A stretch of DNA of 64,000 nt from Lutimonas saemankumensis (GTDB lineage Bacteria > Bacteroidota > Bacteroidia > Flavobacteriales > Flavobacteriaceae), in NCBI RefSeq assembly GCF_020171465.1, contig NZ_JAIUZR010000003.1, positions 806,001 to 870,000 of the forward strand. Reading direction: 5' to 3'. Positions 24,481 through 32,738 of the stretch are shown piece by piece (the stretch's first letter is position 1; each line of letters starts with the position of its first letter). A model generated the notes under the pieces. The model saw only the letters and a program-made list of their open reading frames with translations. It was not told the DNA's origin and searched no databases. Both the position numbers and the translations under genes were made by a program.

Positions 24481-25992
24481 TTAGGGTAACTCAAAAAAAT
24501 TTGCGTGAATATACATCTCTTTTTCGAACTTTTGTTCCGGGTCATCGAAATCAAGTTTTAAAGCATCTGTACGCCTTTTGATTGATTCAGGCTTTGCGGC
24601 AAATCCTCTGATATCATCCAAAGCAGACTTTAAGACAATTTCATTCTCATCGCCAAAAGGCAGGATGTTGTCCCAGTACTGCCATTCTTTTACTTCTATA
24701 TCCGGAGCAAATCCTTGTGTGTAATCACTTTCTCCAGATTTGTTAAATATTTGAAATACAATGGGCTGCATGGCATTCTTATGACTTTGATTGGTTGATT
24801 TAGCTCTAAAATCGGTACCAGGTGAATCATAAAGCGTTATGGACCCTACATTTTTACCATAGGTCCGTGTACCTATAACTTTGACAGGGATAAAAGGTTT
24901 TAAACCATTAATGATCATTTCACTCGCTGATGCTGTACCTCCGGAGGCCAGGACATACAAACGATCTATCGAACTCAATCGATTAATGGGTTCCTGTCCT
25001 TCTGAGTCCCCTTCAGCATTGTACTTGTTGAGTGTATTGGAAAAATTATAGGCCCCGTTTGATCCGCTATGCTTTGAATTAAAGATCAGTTCGGCAAAAA
25101 TATCAGTACCTGCATCCGCATAAATCATACTGGCAAGAAAAGCCGTTGTTTCAACTGAACCGCCTCCATTCAATCTCAGATCCAGCACCAGCTCATTAAT
25201 TCCTTCTGATTTGAAAAAGGCAAAAGCTTCGTTGAGCTCATCATTGTAAGAAAAACGAAAACCATTGTAAACCAAATAACCAACCTTTTTTCCGCCCACA
25301 TCCTCAAAAACCTTATAAAAATGTACAGGGTTATCAGCAACAACCGCTCGGGTAATGGTTTTGGAATCTAATTCTTTCAAGGAATTTCCTTCTATCGCTG
25401 CAATGGAAAAAGTTACAGTATTATCTGACAAAGAACTCATTACACTACTGTAATTTGAAGTGTTAATACTTGTACCATTCAGGCCACTGATAAGATCTCC
25501 CCGTTTCATCCCAGCCTTGAAAGCTGGTGAATCAGGTGATACAAACTCAAGATATAAGATAACGTCTCCGTCATTAGTAACCTGAACAGGCTGATACCTG
25601 ATTCCAAAAGACGTCGTTATACCCTGAAAAGCCTTTTCCTGAACCTCATAATCCTCGATAAACCATGAGAACCTGTCTACCGCATTTCCATCTCCAACAA
25701 CACTCCAGTGTTTATAGCATAACTGATACATAAAATCCTCAGCATCGTTATAAGAATTTAAAAACGTGTAGTAATCATTTTTAATATCATCTTTTGTGTC
25801 GTCAAGATTTTGAGATTCTTTTTGCCAGTTGTACCAGGAATTCATCGCCTTCCACACAAAATCATTAATAGGTTCGTTCAGGTTAACTTCCTGCCCATCA
25901 CCATTAACTCCGCCGTCAATAACGGAGTCATCATCACTACAGGAGGCTAAAAACAGAGCCATTCCAAAGAATAGGGGGAGTAATCTTTTCAT
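24481..25992 (-). CDS. S41-family lipoprotein protease with PDZ domain (copy 2)
   Basis: A 503-residue lipoprotein (lipobox LASC) and clear paralogue of the next gene. Shared blocks: NDFVWKAMNSWYNWQ, DRFSWFIEDYE, PDZ FKAGMKRGDLISGLNG, KVGYLVYNGF, LDLRLNGGGSV, ASGGTASASEMIING (catalytic Ser ~352) and TYGKNVGSITLYDSPG. ATG at 25992 opens the signal peptide and is preferred to a codon 21 bases upstream. The tandem pair sits back to back with the ECF sigma operon, so an envelope-stress link is plausible but not shown. Confidence 0.88.
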   Translation of the reverse strand: MKRLLPLFFGMALFLASCSDDDSVIDGGVNGDGQEVNLNEPINDFVWKAMNSWYNWQKESQNLDDTKDDIKNDYYTFLNSYNDAEDFMYQLCYKHWSVVGDGNAVDRFSWFIEDYEVQEKAFQGITTSFGIRYQPVQVTNDGDVILYLEFVSPDSPAFKAGMKRGDLISGLNGTSINTSNYSSVMSSLSDNTVTFSIAAIEGNSLKELDSKTITRAVVADNPVHFYKVFEDVGGKKVGYLVYNGFRFSYNDELNEAFAFFKSEGINELVLDLRLNGGGSVETTAFLASMIYADAGTDIFAELIFNSKHSGSNGAYNFSNTLNKYNAEGDSEGQEPINRLSSIDRLYVLASGGTASASEMIINGLKPFIPVKVIGTRTYGKNVGSITLYDSPGTDFRAKSTNQSHKNAMQPIVFQIFNKSGESDYTQGFAPDIEVKEWQYWDNILPFGDENEIVLKSALDDIRGFAAKPESIKRRTDALKLDFDDPEQKFEKEMYIHANFFELP

Positions 25993-26124
25993 TTTCAATT
26001 TTTTTATTAGCACCTCAAAAATAAGGAATTTTTCACTTTTTTTTATTTTTTATGTAACAAAAGAGATGCCAAATCGTGTTAAAGGTGTAGCAGAATTTAT
26101 AAATTGCTTTTTTTACTGAAATAA

Positions 26125-26634
26125 ATGAACCAAAAAGAATTTCTGGAAACGGTTTTACCCTTTAAAGATAAGGTGTTTCGATTGGCAAAAAGATTGCTTG
26201 TGTCTTCGGATGAAGCAGAGGACGCCACGCAGGAGCTTTACCTTAAATTATGGAGAAACAAAAATAAAATAGAGCAATATGATAATGTTGAGGCTTACGC
26301 CATGATGATGACCAAGAATTACTGCCTTGACCAGTTAAAATCAAAAAGAGCATCAAATCTGACGCTGGTTCACAGTAATTATAAGGATGAATCGAGCAGG
26401 GAAGAAGAAAATCTTGAATACAAAGACGGGGCAGATATCTTAAAAAGGATGATGAATGACCTGCCTGCAAAACAAAGAATGATCATTCAATTGAGGGATG
26501 TAGAAAATTATGAATTTCAGGAAATTGGAAAGATCATGAATATGGAACCGACAGCGATAAGGGTGGCCTTGTCGAGAGCAAGAAAAACATTAAGAGAAAA
26601 ATTTATTAAAAAACAGAATTATGGAATTGGCTAA
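26125..26634 (+). CDS. ECF-type RNA polymerase sigma factor
   Basis: A 169-residue sigma-70 family member with only regions 2 and 4. Region 2 includes RLLVSSDEAEDATQELYLKLW. Region 4 is LPAKQRMIIQLRDVENYEFQEIG, with the helix-turn-helix MNMEPTAIRVALSRARKTL. First gene of a probable four-gene operon: the next gene overlaps its end by 14 bases and looks like its membrane-bound partner. Two DUF4252 genes follow. The target promoters are unknown; autoregulation is usual for this class. Confidence 0.9.
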   Translation: MNQKEFLETVLPFKDKVFRLAKRLLVSSDEAEDATQELYLKLWRNKNKIEQYDNVEAYAMMMTKNYCLDQLKSKRASNLTLVHSNYKDESSREEENLEYKDGADILKRMMNDLPAKQRMIIQLRDVENYEFQEIGKIMNMEPTAIRVALSRARKTLREKFIKKQNYGIG

Positions 26635-27085
26635 AATTGAAAACTTACTGGAAAAATATTTTGAAGCTGAAACCTCATTAAAAGAGGAGGCAATTCTAAA
26701 AGATTTCTTTGAACAGGAAGATGTGCCGGCTCATTTAGCAGAGCACAAGGAAATGTTCAACTTCTTTAGTGCTAGTTCCATGGAGTCTTCAGAAAGAAAG
26801 ATTGAATTAAAGAAACCTGTGAATTTAAACCTCAGATGGCTTTCCATAGCAGCAATGCTAATCTTTTTTATAGGAGTCTATTCTGTTTACCAGGAAAACG
26901 AAAGAGAAGAGGAAGAAGCAAGATTGGCCTATATGGAAACTCAAAAGGCTCTTGAACTGATCTCTCAAAGCCTTAACAAAGGTACAGGTGCCATAGCGCA
27001 ACTGGATAAATTTAACAAAGGTACTGAAGCCATGGCCCAGCTTAGAACCTTTGAGAGTGCGAAGAATAAAGTTTTTAATCAATAA
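26621..27085 (+). CDS. Putative anti-sigma-type membrane protein
   Basis: A 154-residue protein with an acidic cytosolic N-terminal ~70 residues (ENLLEKYFEAETSLKEEAILKDFF). One membrane helix follows (LRWLSIAAMLIFFIGVYSVY), then a periplasmic tail. The tail has an imperfect 14-residue repeat, LNKGTGAIAQLDK and FNKGTEAMAQLRT. It overlaps the sigma gene by 14 bases, the usual sign of a sigma/anti-sigma pair. It lacks a zinc-binding HxxxCxxC motif, so it is not a ZAS-type anti-sigma factor. Confidence 0.65.
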   Translation: MELAKIENLLEKYFEAETSLKEEAILKDFFEQEDVPAHLAEHKEMFNFFSASSMESSERKIELKKPVNLNLRWLSIAAMLIFFIGVYSVYQENEREEEEARLAYMETQKALELISQSLNKGTGAIAQLDKFNKGTEAMAQLRTFESAKNKVFNQ

Positions 27086-27112
27086 ATCTAATAAACAAGT
27101 AATAATAAAATT

Positions 27113-27634
27113 ATGAAAATCAATAAAGTCATTTTAGTAGCGGTAATGGTAATGTCAGGATGGATTGCCAGTGCCCAGTCACAATTCGATAAATTTGAAG
27201 ATATCGAAGGAGTAACTTCAGTAGTGGTAACTCAAAAGGCATTTTCCCTGATGAGTAAGATTGGTCAGGATTCTGATGAAGAATACATGGATCTGATAAA
27301 GAACATCAATTCACTGAAGGTTTATGCAACAGAAAGTTCGGAAGTTGCCAAGCAGATGGAAAGCGCAGCAAAGAGTTATTTAAAGTCAGCAAACCTTGAA
27401 GAACTGATGCGTGTAAAGGATGAGGGCAGCAATGTTACCATTTATGTCAAAGAAGGTAAGTCTGAAGATTTTGTAAAAGAACTGTTCATGTTCGTAAAAG
27501 ACAGTGACAGTACTTCAAAAGAGTCTGTGATCATTTCTTTAACAGGTGATATCGATTTGAATCAAATTGCCAAATTGACCGATAAGATGGATCTTCCAGG
27601 GGGAGAACATTTAGAAAAGGCAAGTAAACAATAA
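27113..27634 (+). CDS. Secreted DUF4252-type protein (copy 1)
   Basis: A 173-residue exported protein (signal peptide ending ASAQ). The layout fits the DUF4252 family found beside ECF sigma factors in Bacteroidota: FEDIEGVTSVVVTQKAFSLMSKI, then INSLKVYATES, LMRVKDEGSNVTIYVKEG and VIISLTGDIDLNQIAKL. Function of the family is unknown. It is followed 11 bases later by a second, lipid-anchored member. Confidence 0.75.
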   Translation: MKINKVILVAVMVMSGWIASAQSQFDKFEDIEGVTSVVVTQKAFSLMSKIGQDSDEEYMDLIKNINSLKVYATESSEVAKQMESAAKSYLKSANLEELMRVKDEGSNVTIYVKEGKSEDFVKELFMFVKDSDSTSKESVIISLTGDIDLNQIAKLTDKMDLPGGEHLEKASKQ

Positions 27635-27645
27635 AATTTAAAACC

Positions 27646-28197
27646 ATGAATAACAAAATAAAAACACTTTCAATCCTCGTCTTAACGACCATGTTCTTTA
27701 TATCCTGTAATAAGGAAATGACAATCCAGGAATACTATGTCAAAAAGCAGGATAACTCAAACTTTTTAGCCATTGACATCCCTGCAAGCCTTTTTAAGGT
27801 CCAGGAAAGCGCCTCTGAGGAAACAAAATCGACAATGGAAAGCATTAAAAAACTGAATGTGCTGGCATTCAAGATCAATGCTGAGAATGCCGATCAATAT
27901 GCGACAGAGTACGAACAGGTTAAAAAGATCATTAAAGGGAGTAAGTACAATGAGCTAATGCGAATGAAGCACGACAATGTCAACATTGTAATCAATTACC
28001 AGGGAGAAGATGATGCCATTGACGAGTTTGTCTTGTTTGCCGCGGATAACGATAAAGGATTTGCCATTGCAAGGGTACTTGGCAATAAAATGGATCCGGC
28101 AAAGATCATGAAAATGGCCAAGGATATGGAAAATATCGATAAAGGGGGAGCAGGAGATGCTCTTGGACAATTATCTGAATTATTTGGTGATATTTAA
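27646..28197 (+). CDS. Lipoprotein DUF4252-type protein (copy 2)
   Basis: A 183-residue lipoprotein (lipobox FISC) homologous in layout to the preceding gene. It shares a KKLNVLAFKIN segment, YNELMRMKHDNVNIVINYQGE and AIARVLGNKMDPAKIMKMA. Having one free periplasmic and one membrane-anchored copy in the same sigma-factor operon suggests that they work together, perhaps in envelope stress sensing; this is inference. A strong terminator follows. Confidence 0.75.
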   Translation: MNNKIKTLSILVLTTMFFISCNKEMTIQEYYVKKQDNSNFLAIDIPASLFKVQESASEETKSTMESIKKLNVLAFKINAENADQYATEYEQVKKIIKGSKYNELMRMKHDNVNIVINYQGEDDAIDEFVLFAADNDKGFAIARVLGNKMDPAKIMKMAKDMENIDKGGAGDALGQLSELFGDI

Positions 28198-28234
28198 ATC
28201 TGTTTGTAATATTTAAATCTGGTTAACTTTAATA

Positions 28235-28270
28235 AACTGCTTCAGCCCAGCGCTGAAGCAGTTTTTTTTA
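28235..28270 (+). terminator. Rho-independent terminator of the ECF sigma operon
   Basis: AACTGCTTCAGC (28235-28246), five-base loop, GCTGAAGCAGTT (28252-28263), followed by TTTTTT. A perfect 12-base stem 37 bases after the last stop. Confidence 0.92.
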
Positions 28271-28286
28271 ACCCAACTTTAACGAT

Positions 28287-28314
28287 TTGATTTCTAACAT
28301 TTCATCTATATTTG
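28287..28314 (+). promoter_or_regulatory. Promoter of the M1 aminopeptidase gene
   Basis: TTG at 28287-28289, 17 bases, then TATATTTG at 28307-28314. This perfect -7 box covers the TTG at 28312 that could otherwise be read as a start codon, so translation must begin further on, at ATG 28345. Confidence 0.75.
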
Positions 28315-28344
28315 CGGTCTCAAACCATTAACTTTATTAAAACC

Positions 28345-30798
28345 ATGAATTTTAAAGCACTATTGCTATGCTTTTTTTTAAGTATAGGATTTACATTTGC
28401 TCAGGTAACTGAGTCGATCAATACGGAATACAGAGCTGAACGTGAAAAGGTTAGTAACCTGGTTCATACAAAATTAAAAGTAGATTTTGATTTTGATAAA
28501 AGTCAGATGAATGGAGAAGCCTGGATCACTTTAACACCTCATTTTTACAATGTAAATGAGTTGGAATTAGATGCCAAATCTATGCTGATTCATAAAATTA
28601 CTTCAAATGGCAAAGACTTAAAGTATGAATATGACGGTGAAAAACTTCAGATCAAACTGGGCAACACCTATGGCAAAGGCGAAGAATACGAGGTTTACAT
28701 AAAGTATACGGCCAGGCCTGAAGAAGTAACTCAGCAGGGAAGCGCAGCCATAACCGGGGCGAAAGGACTGTATTTCATTGATCCGCTTGGCGAGGACCCG
28801 GAAAAGCCAACCCAGATCTGGACCCAGGGAGAAACCGAGGCGAGTAGCTGCTGGTTTCCAACAATTGATTCGCCAAACCAGAAAACGTCTCAGGAAATCT
28901 ATATGACTGTTCCTGATCAATACGTAACCCTTTCTAACGGGCTCTTAAAAAACCAAACTAAAAATTCAGACGGAACCAGAACTGATTACTGGAAATTTGA
29001 TCAAAAACATGCTCCTTATTTATTCTTTATGGGGGTGGGAGAATTTAGCGTGGTCCAGGACAAATGGAAGGAGCTTGACGTGGACTATTATGTGGAGAAA
29101 GAATACGAATCGGTTGCAAGAGGAATTTTTGGTTTGACACCGGAAATGATAGGTTTCTATTCTGAATACACGGGAGTTGAATATCCATGGCCAAAATATG
29201 CTCAAATGGTTGGACGTGACTATGTAAGCGGAGCAATGGAAAACACAACGGCGGTTCTACATGGAGAGATGGCCTACCAAACGGCCGGAGAACTCATAGA
29301 TGATAATACCTGGGAAGCTACCATAGCCCATGAATTGTTCCATCACTGGTTTGGAGATCTTGTCACTGCTGAAAGCTGGAGCAACCTGACGATCAATGAA
29401 TCATTTGCCAATTACAGTGAGTATTTGTGGTTAGAGCATAAGTACGGAAGAGACCATGCAGATGCCCACAGATTAAAGGAGGTAAAAGGGTACCTTACAC
29501 CGAGCAATGAACTAAAAGACCTGGTAAGGTTTCATTATAACAGCAGAGAAGATATGTTTGATGCCGTTTCTTACAATAAAGGAGGAACCATCCTGCATAT
29601 GCTGAGAAGTTATCTTGGAAATGAAGCCTTTAAAGCTGGGATGAATCAATTTTTGAATGATAACAAATACGGAACCGGAGAAGCTCATCAGTTAAGGCTG
29701 GCTTTTGAAGAAGTAAGCGGAAAAGATCTGAACTGGTTCTTTAATCAATGGTATTTTAGCAACGGTCATCCAAAACTCGATGTTAACTATGTTTACAGTG
29801 AAGAGGCAAAAATTGTAACGGTTCAGATCGAACAGACCCAGGAGAATATATTTGAGTTTCCGCTTGCAATAGAAGTTTTTGAAGAAGAAACTCCAAAGCG
29901 ATATGAAGTTTGGGTGGATCAAAAAACCAATTCTTTTTCTTTCAAATATGAAAATATGCCTAAACTGGTCAATGTTGATGCCGACAGGACGCTTTTGGCG
30001 GAATTCAACGATGAAAAGACGGCGGAAAACCTGGTTCACTTATATAAAGTGGGCAAGAAATATGAAGACAGGAAAGAGGCTCTTGATAAACTGATAAACT
30101 ATCAGGAAAATGAGGAGGTATTTAAAACCTATGAAAACGCTTTAAATGACCCGTATTACGGCATAAGGATCCTGGCGATTAAAAATATTGATCTTGAAGC
30201 CAATGGTTCAAAAAAAGCCGTAAAGGCAATTGAAGCCATGGCGGTCAATGATCCAAAAACGCTTGTAAGAGCAGCAGCCATTGATAAACTATTCATTCTT
30301 GATGGAGGTGCCTATGTTGATTTGTACCGCGAAGGATTAAATAGTGAGTCCAGCGCTGTAAAGGGTAGCTCCCTTACATCACTCTACTGGGAAGATAAAG
30401 AGGCTGCCCTTGCCTATGCGACTTCCATTACAGATAAAATGGAAAAAGAAAGTTTAAAAGATGCATTGATTCCATTATTCATCATGGATGAAACAGAATC
30501 AGAAATGCCTTTTGTAGCCAATAATTTAATCGCTGGAATGTTTTTTACGCAAGACAAAGAAAAAGCGAACACCTATAAATCAGGATTTCAGTGGGTTGCC
30601 TCCAGTTCAAATGAGGAAGCTACCCAAAATCTCGTGGATTCATTTGTCCAGGTTGGAAATCAATACAAGCAATACGGTGTTGATAAAATGGCTAAACAAG
30701 TCTTACAGCAGGTTCTTGCAGTGAAAAATGAATCGGATTTTGACAATAAAGAAACATTGGTAAACATTGTTCAGGACGGACTCACCCGACTTGAATAG
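28345..30798 (+). CDS. Secreted M1-family aminopeptidase
   Basis: An 817-residue zinc metallopeptidase with a signal peptide (ending FTFAQ). The exopeptidase motif GAMEN is at residues 296-300. The zinc site is HELFHH (H329, E330, H333) with the third ligand Glu 352 in INESFANYSEYLW. The C-terminal ~250 residues form a HEAT-like helical domain. It removes N-terminal residues from peptides, probably in the periplasm. The start is ATG 28345 because the upstream TTG lies in the promoter. A second M1 domain occurs in the window, fused to an ABC permease at 49782-53342. Confidence 0.92.
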   Translation: MNFKALLLCFFLSIGFTFAQVTESINTEYRAEREKVSNLVHTKLKVDFDFDKSQMNGEAWITLTPHFYNVNELELDAKSMLIHKITSNGKDLKYEYDGEKLQIKLGNTYGKGEEYEVYIKYTARPEEVTQQGSAAITGAKGLYFIDPLGEDPEKPTQIWTQGETEASSCWFPTIDSPNQKTSQEIYMTVPDQYVTLSNGLLKNQTKNSDGTRTDYWKFDQKHAPYLFFMGVGEFSVVQDKWKELDVDYYVEKEYESVARGIFGLTPEMIGFYSEYTGVEYPWPKYAQMVGRDYVSGAMENTTAVLHGEMAYQTAGELIDDNTWEATIAHELFHHWFGDLVTAESWSNLTINESFANYSEYLWLEHKYGRDHADAHRLKEVKGYLTPSNELKDLVRFHYNSREDMFDAVSYNKGGTILHMLRSYLGNEAFKAGMNQFLNDNKYGTGEAHQLRLAFEEVSGKDLNWFFNQWYFSNGHPKLDVNYVYSEEAKIVTVQIEQTQENIFEFPLAIEVFEEETPKRYEVWVDQKTNSFSFKYENMPKLVNVDADRTLLAEFNDEKTAENLVHLYKVGKKYEDRKEALDKLINYQENEEVFKTYENALNDPYYGIRILAIKNIDLEANGSKKAVKAIEAMAVNDPKTLVRAAAIDKLFILDGGAYVDLYREGLNSESSAVKGSSLTSLYWEDKEAALAYATSITDKMEKESLKDALIPLFIMDETESEMPFVANNLIAGMFFTQDKEKANTYKSGFQWVASSSNEEATQNLVDSFVQVGNQYKQYGVDKMAKQVLQQVLAVKNESDFDNKETLVNIVQDGLTRLE

Positions 30799-30824
30799 AA
30801 CCAGACATGCATTAAACCAAACAG

Positions 30825-30852
30825 ACCCTTGACATCAAAGTCAGGGGTTTTT
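30825..30852 (+). terminator. Rho-independent terminator of the M1 gene
   Basis: ACCCTTGAC (30825-30833), six-base loop, GTCAGGGGT (30840-30848), one G-U pair, followed by TTTTT. It also abuts the stop codon of the convergent XRE regulator gene. Confidence 0.8.
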
Positions 30853-31235
30853 TATTTGAGATACTCTTTAAAAGTTCCGTTTTTAAAAAATATCACAATT
30901 CGTTCTATTTCCTTGGAGCGCATGCCTTTGTTTGGATCGGCATTTTCTTTGGTTTCCTGTGTTTTTTCTTTAGGAGCGGGATTTACATCCGGTTCGATAG
31001 GGGATGCCTTCTTAGGAAAATTACCTTTCCCATTTAAAAGCCAGTACAATTCAACCTGGTCAAATTCTTTAATGACCTTCATAACAAAGTCGAGGCTTGG
31101 TCTGTTTCTTCCTGAAAGCAAATGAGAAATACTGGATCTTGGAACCTCAATTCTATCAGCAAAACCCGAGGCCGACAGCTGGTAATACTCCATGATCCTT
31201 TTAAGTCTTTCAGAAAATTCGGTATTGTTTATCAT
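30852..31235 (-). CDS. XRE-family helix-turn-helix regulator
   Basis: A 127-residue DNA-binding protein. The XRE-type helix-turn-helix occupies residues ~1-65 (FSERLKRIMEYYQLSASGFADRIEVPRSSISHLLSGRNRPSLDF in sense; recognition helix near PRSSISHLL). It is followed by a Pro/Glu/Lys linker and a short conserved-looking end, IERIVIFFKNGTFKEYLK. ATG at 31235 is chosen because a TACATTTG promoter box lies upstream of it (31263-31256), inside any longer reading. Two degenerate copies of the palindrome found in front of the M14 gene sit at its promoter and start codon, suggesting autoregulation and control of the M14 gene. Confidence 0.85.
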   Translation of the reverse strand: MINNTEFSERLKRIMEYYQLSASGFADRIEVPRSSISHLLSGRNRPSLDFVMKVIKEFDQVELYWLLNGKGNFPKKASPIEPDVNPAPKEKTQETKENADPNKGMRSKEIERIVIFFKNGTFKEYLK

Positions 31236-31241
31236 TGTAAA
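31228..31241 (-). promoter_or_regulatory. Operator-like palindrome over the XRE start codon
   Basis: TTTATCATTGTAAA (plus strand) matches the M14 operator TTTACANTTGTAAA at all but two positions and spans the XRE start codon (31233-31235). Binding here would block the regulator's own expression. Confidence 0.45.
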
Positions 31242-31251
31242 CTGCTCTACT

Positions 31252-31265
31252 GTAACAAATGTAAA
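31252..31265 (-). promoter_or_regulatory. XRE gene promoter box overlapping an imperfect operator
   Basis: On the minus strand TACATTTG (31263-31256) is a perfect -7 box. The surrounding 14 bases (plus strand GTAACAAATGTAAA) keep the full TGTAAA arm and most of the other arm of the operator motif. Confidence 0.5.
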
Positions 31266-31451
31266 TATTATTATTGATTGACATAACAATATTTATAAAT
31301 TCTGAGGTATGTAAAGTGAATTAACATGAATATTAAATTGAAGTAAAGTAATTTAAAAACCTGATATAATATATTTTATATAATATTTTAAAGATCAATA
31401 AAAATATTTTATAAAACCTTGGTACCAATGCTAAGTTAGGCCTTCACATTG

Positions 31452-31523
31452 TTTACACTTGTAAAATTATTCTAGATTAATGCTGTTTACAATTGTAAAA
31501 ATCTAATTGTTTACATTTGTAAA
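31452..31523 (+). promoter_or_regulatory. Three perfect palindromic operators before the M14 gene
   Basis: TTTACA-CT-TGTAAA at 31452-31465, TTTACA-AT-TGTAAA at 31486-31499, and TTTACA-TT-TGTAAA at 31510-31523. All three have perfect 6-base arms, G before and A after. The third directly abuts the ATG at 31524 and contains TACATTTG (31512-31519), a perfect -7 promoter box, so an occupied site would cover the promoter. Transcription from that box would begin at or within a base or two of the ATG. The dimeric XRE protein encoded nearby is the obvious candidate ligand. Confidence 0.8.
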
Positions 31524-32645
31524 ATGAATGAAAAAGAAGTCAGTTCCATTATCGATATATATGGAGCGATCAGAGACGAAAATCTTGATCGCCGTCACCT
31601 ATCTCTTGAGGATATAAAACCATACATGTCCTCCCTGCCAAAAGATTTTAAGCTGAAGAAAATTGGCCGGTCCTTTGAGGGAAGGGATATTCACAAAATC
31701 GTCTTTGGAAGCGGTCCGGTTAATATTCTCCTATGGACCCAGATGCATGGAAATGAAAGTACCGGGACAAGAGGATTGTTCGACCTGTTTAATTTCTTTG
31801 ACAATTCAAATGAATTTGACCCCTTAAAAGATCAAATTCTCGATAAATGTTCGATTCATTGTATACCTATTTTGAACCCTGACGGAGCACAGGCTTATAC
31901 CCGGGTAAATGCCCAGGGTATTGACCTAAACCGGGATGTCATTGACAAAAAGGCTCCTGAAAGTGTCGTTTTGCAGGAGGTCCTGCAAAAGATAAAACCC
32001 GATTATTGCTTTAATCTTCATGACCAGAGGACAATTTTTAGTGTGGAACCGGGTACTAAAACGGCAACCATGTCTTTTTTGGCTCCTTCAGTTGATGTAA
32101 AAAGAAGCATAACCGAGGGTAGAAAAAAAACAATGAGTGTTATTTCTTCGATCAACAGATCCCTGCAACAGGTTATGCCGGGCAGAATAGGGCGTTACAC
32201 CGATGAGTTTTACCCAACGGCAACAGGAGATAATTTTCAGAAAATGGGTTTCAATACTGTTCTCATTGAAGCTGGCCACAGTAAAGGAGACTACTTGCGA
32301 AAGGAATCAAGATTAGGTACATTTTTAGCACTTCTCGAGGGTATAAGGTTTATTGCCTTAGAATCTGACCTGGATCTTCATAAAGACTATTTCAACATTC
32401 CCAACAATGAGAAGAAGTACCTGGATATTATTGTGCGAAATATTAACCTGAAAGATGAACTAATGGATATTGGAGTATTATTTATTGAAAAACTTAATAA
32501 AGAAGGGAAACTGGAATTTGAACCAAGTGTAAATCAGTTAAGAAATTTAGCTGACTTTAATGCTGATAAGATTATTGAAGGTGAAGGGCTCTTATTTAAT
32601 GATGAAAAAGATGTTGAGATTTGGGTTAAAAACACGTTTAATTAA
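31524..32645 (+). CDS. M14-family zinc carboxypeptidase-like metallopeptidase
   Basis: A 373-residue protein of the M14 peptidase/succinylglutamate desuccinylase-aspartoacylase fold. Zinc ligands are His and Glu in TQMHGNESTGTRGL and the later His in FNLHDQRTIFSV. The general base Glu is in VLIEAGHSKGDY. No signal peptide, so cytoplasmic. It starts immediately after three palindromic operators and one promoter box, suggesting tight repression and possibly a leaderless mRNA. Substrate (peptide, amidated or acylated amino acid) unknown. Confidence 0.85.
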   Translation: MNEKEVSSIIDIYGAIRDENLDRRHLSLEDIKPYMSSLPKDFKLKKIGRSFEGRDIHKIVFGSGPVNILLWTQMHGNESTGTRGLFDLFNFFDNSNEFDPLKDQILDKCSIHCIPILNPDGAQAYTRVNAQGIDLNRDVIDKKAPESVVLQEVLQKIKPDYCFNLHDQRTIFSVEPGTKTATMSFLAPSVDVKRSITEGRKKTMSVISSINRSLQQVMPGRIGRYTDEFYPTATGDNFQKMGFNTVLIEAGHSKGDYLRKESRLGTFLALLEGIRFIALESDLDLHKDYFNIPNNEKKYLDIIVRNINLKDELMDIGVLFIEKLNKEGKLEFEPSVNQLRNLADFNADKIIEGEGLLFNDEKDVEIWVKNTFN

Positions 32646-32694
32646 AAATTAACCATAAAATACTAATCTTTTTTAGTAAAAAATGTATTTATTT

Positions 32695-32709
32695 TGACAA
32701 ATTTTGTCA
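32695..32709 (+). promoter_or_regulatory. 15-base palindrome before the Lrp-type regulator gene
   Basis: TGACAAA-T-TTTGTCA is a perfect palindrome 30 bases before the ATG at 32739, followed at once by TATTTGC. It is the size and symmetry expected of an autoregulatory Lrp/AsnC operator. A separate TACTAA/TTAGTA inverted repeat lies at about 32661-32678. Confidence 0.55.
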
Positions 32710-32738
32710 TATTTGCAATATAAACAAATGCAATACTT

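Noticed and set aside
24481-25992. Assembly duplication of the S41 gene
   Set aside because: The two copies share domain order and motifs but differ in many residues throughout, so they are paralogues.
28312-28344. TTG start for the M1 aminopeptidase
   Set aside because: The TTG is the last part of a perfect TATATTTG promoter box, and the signal peptide begins at ATG 28345.
30829-31125. Plus-strand 98-codon ORF over the XRE gene
   Set aside because: It starts at the M1 terminator and lies antisense to a clear helix-turn-helix gene; it has no recognisable protein features.
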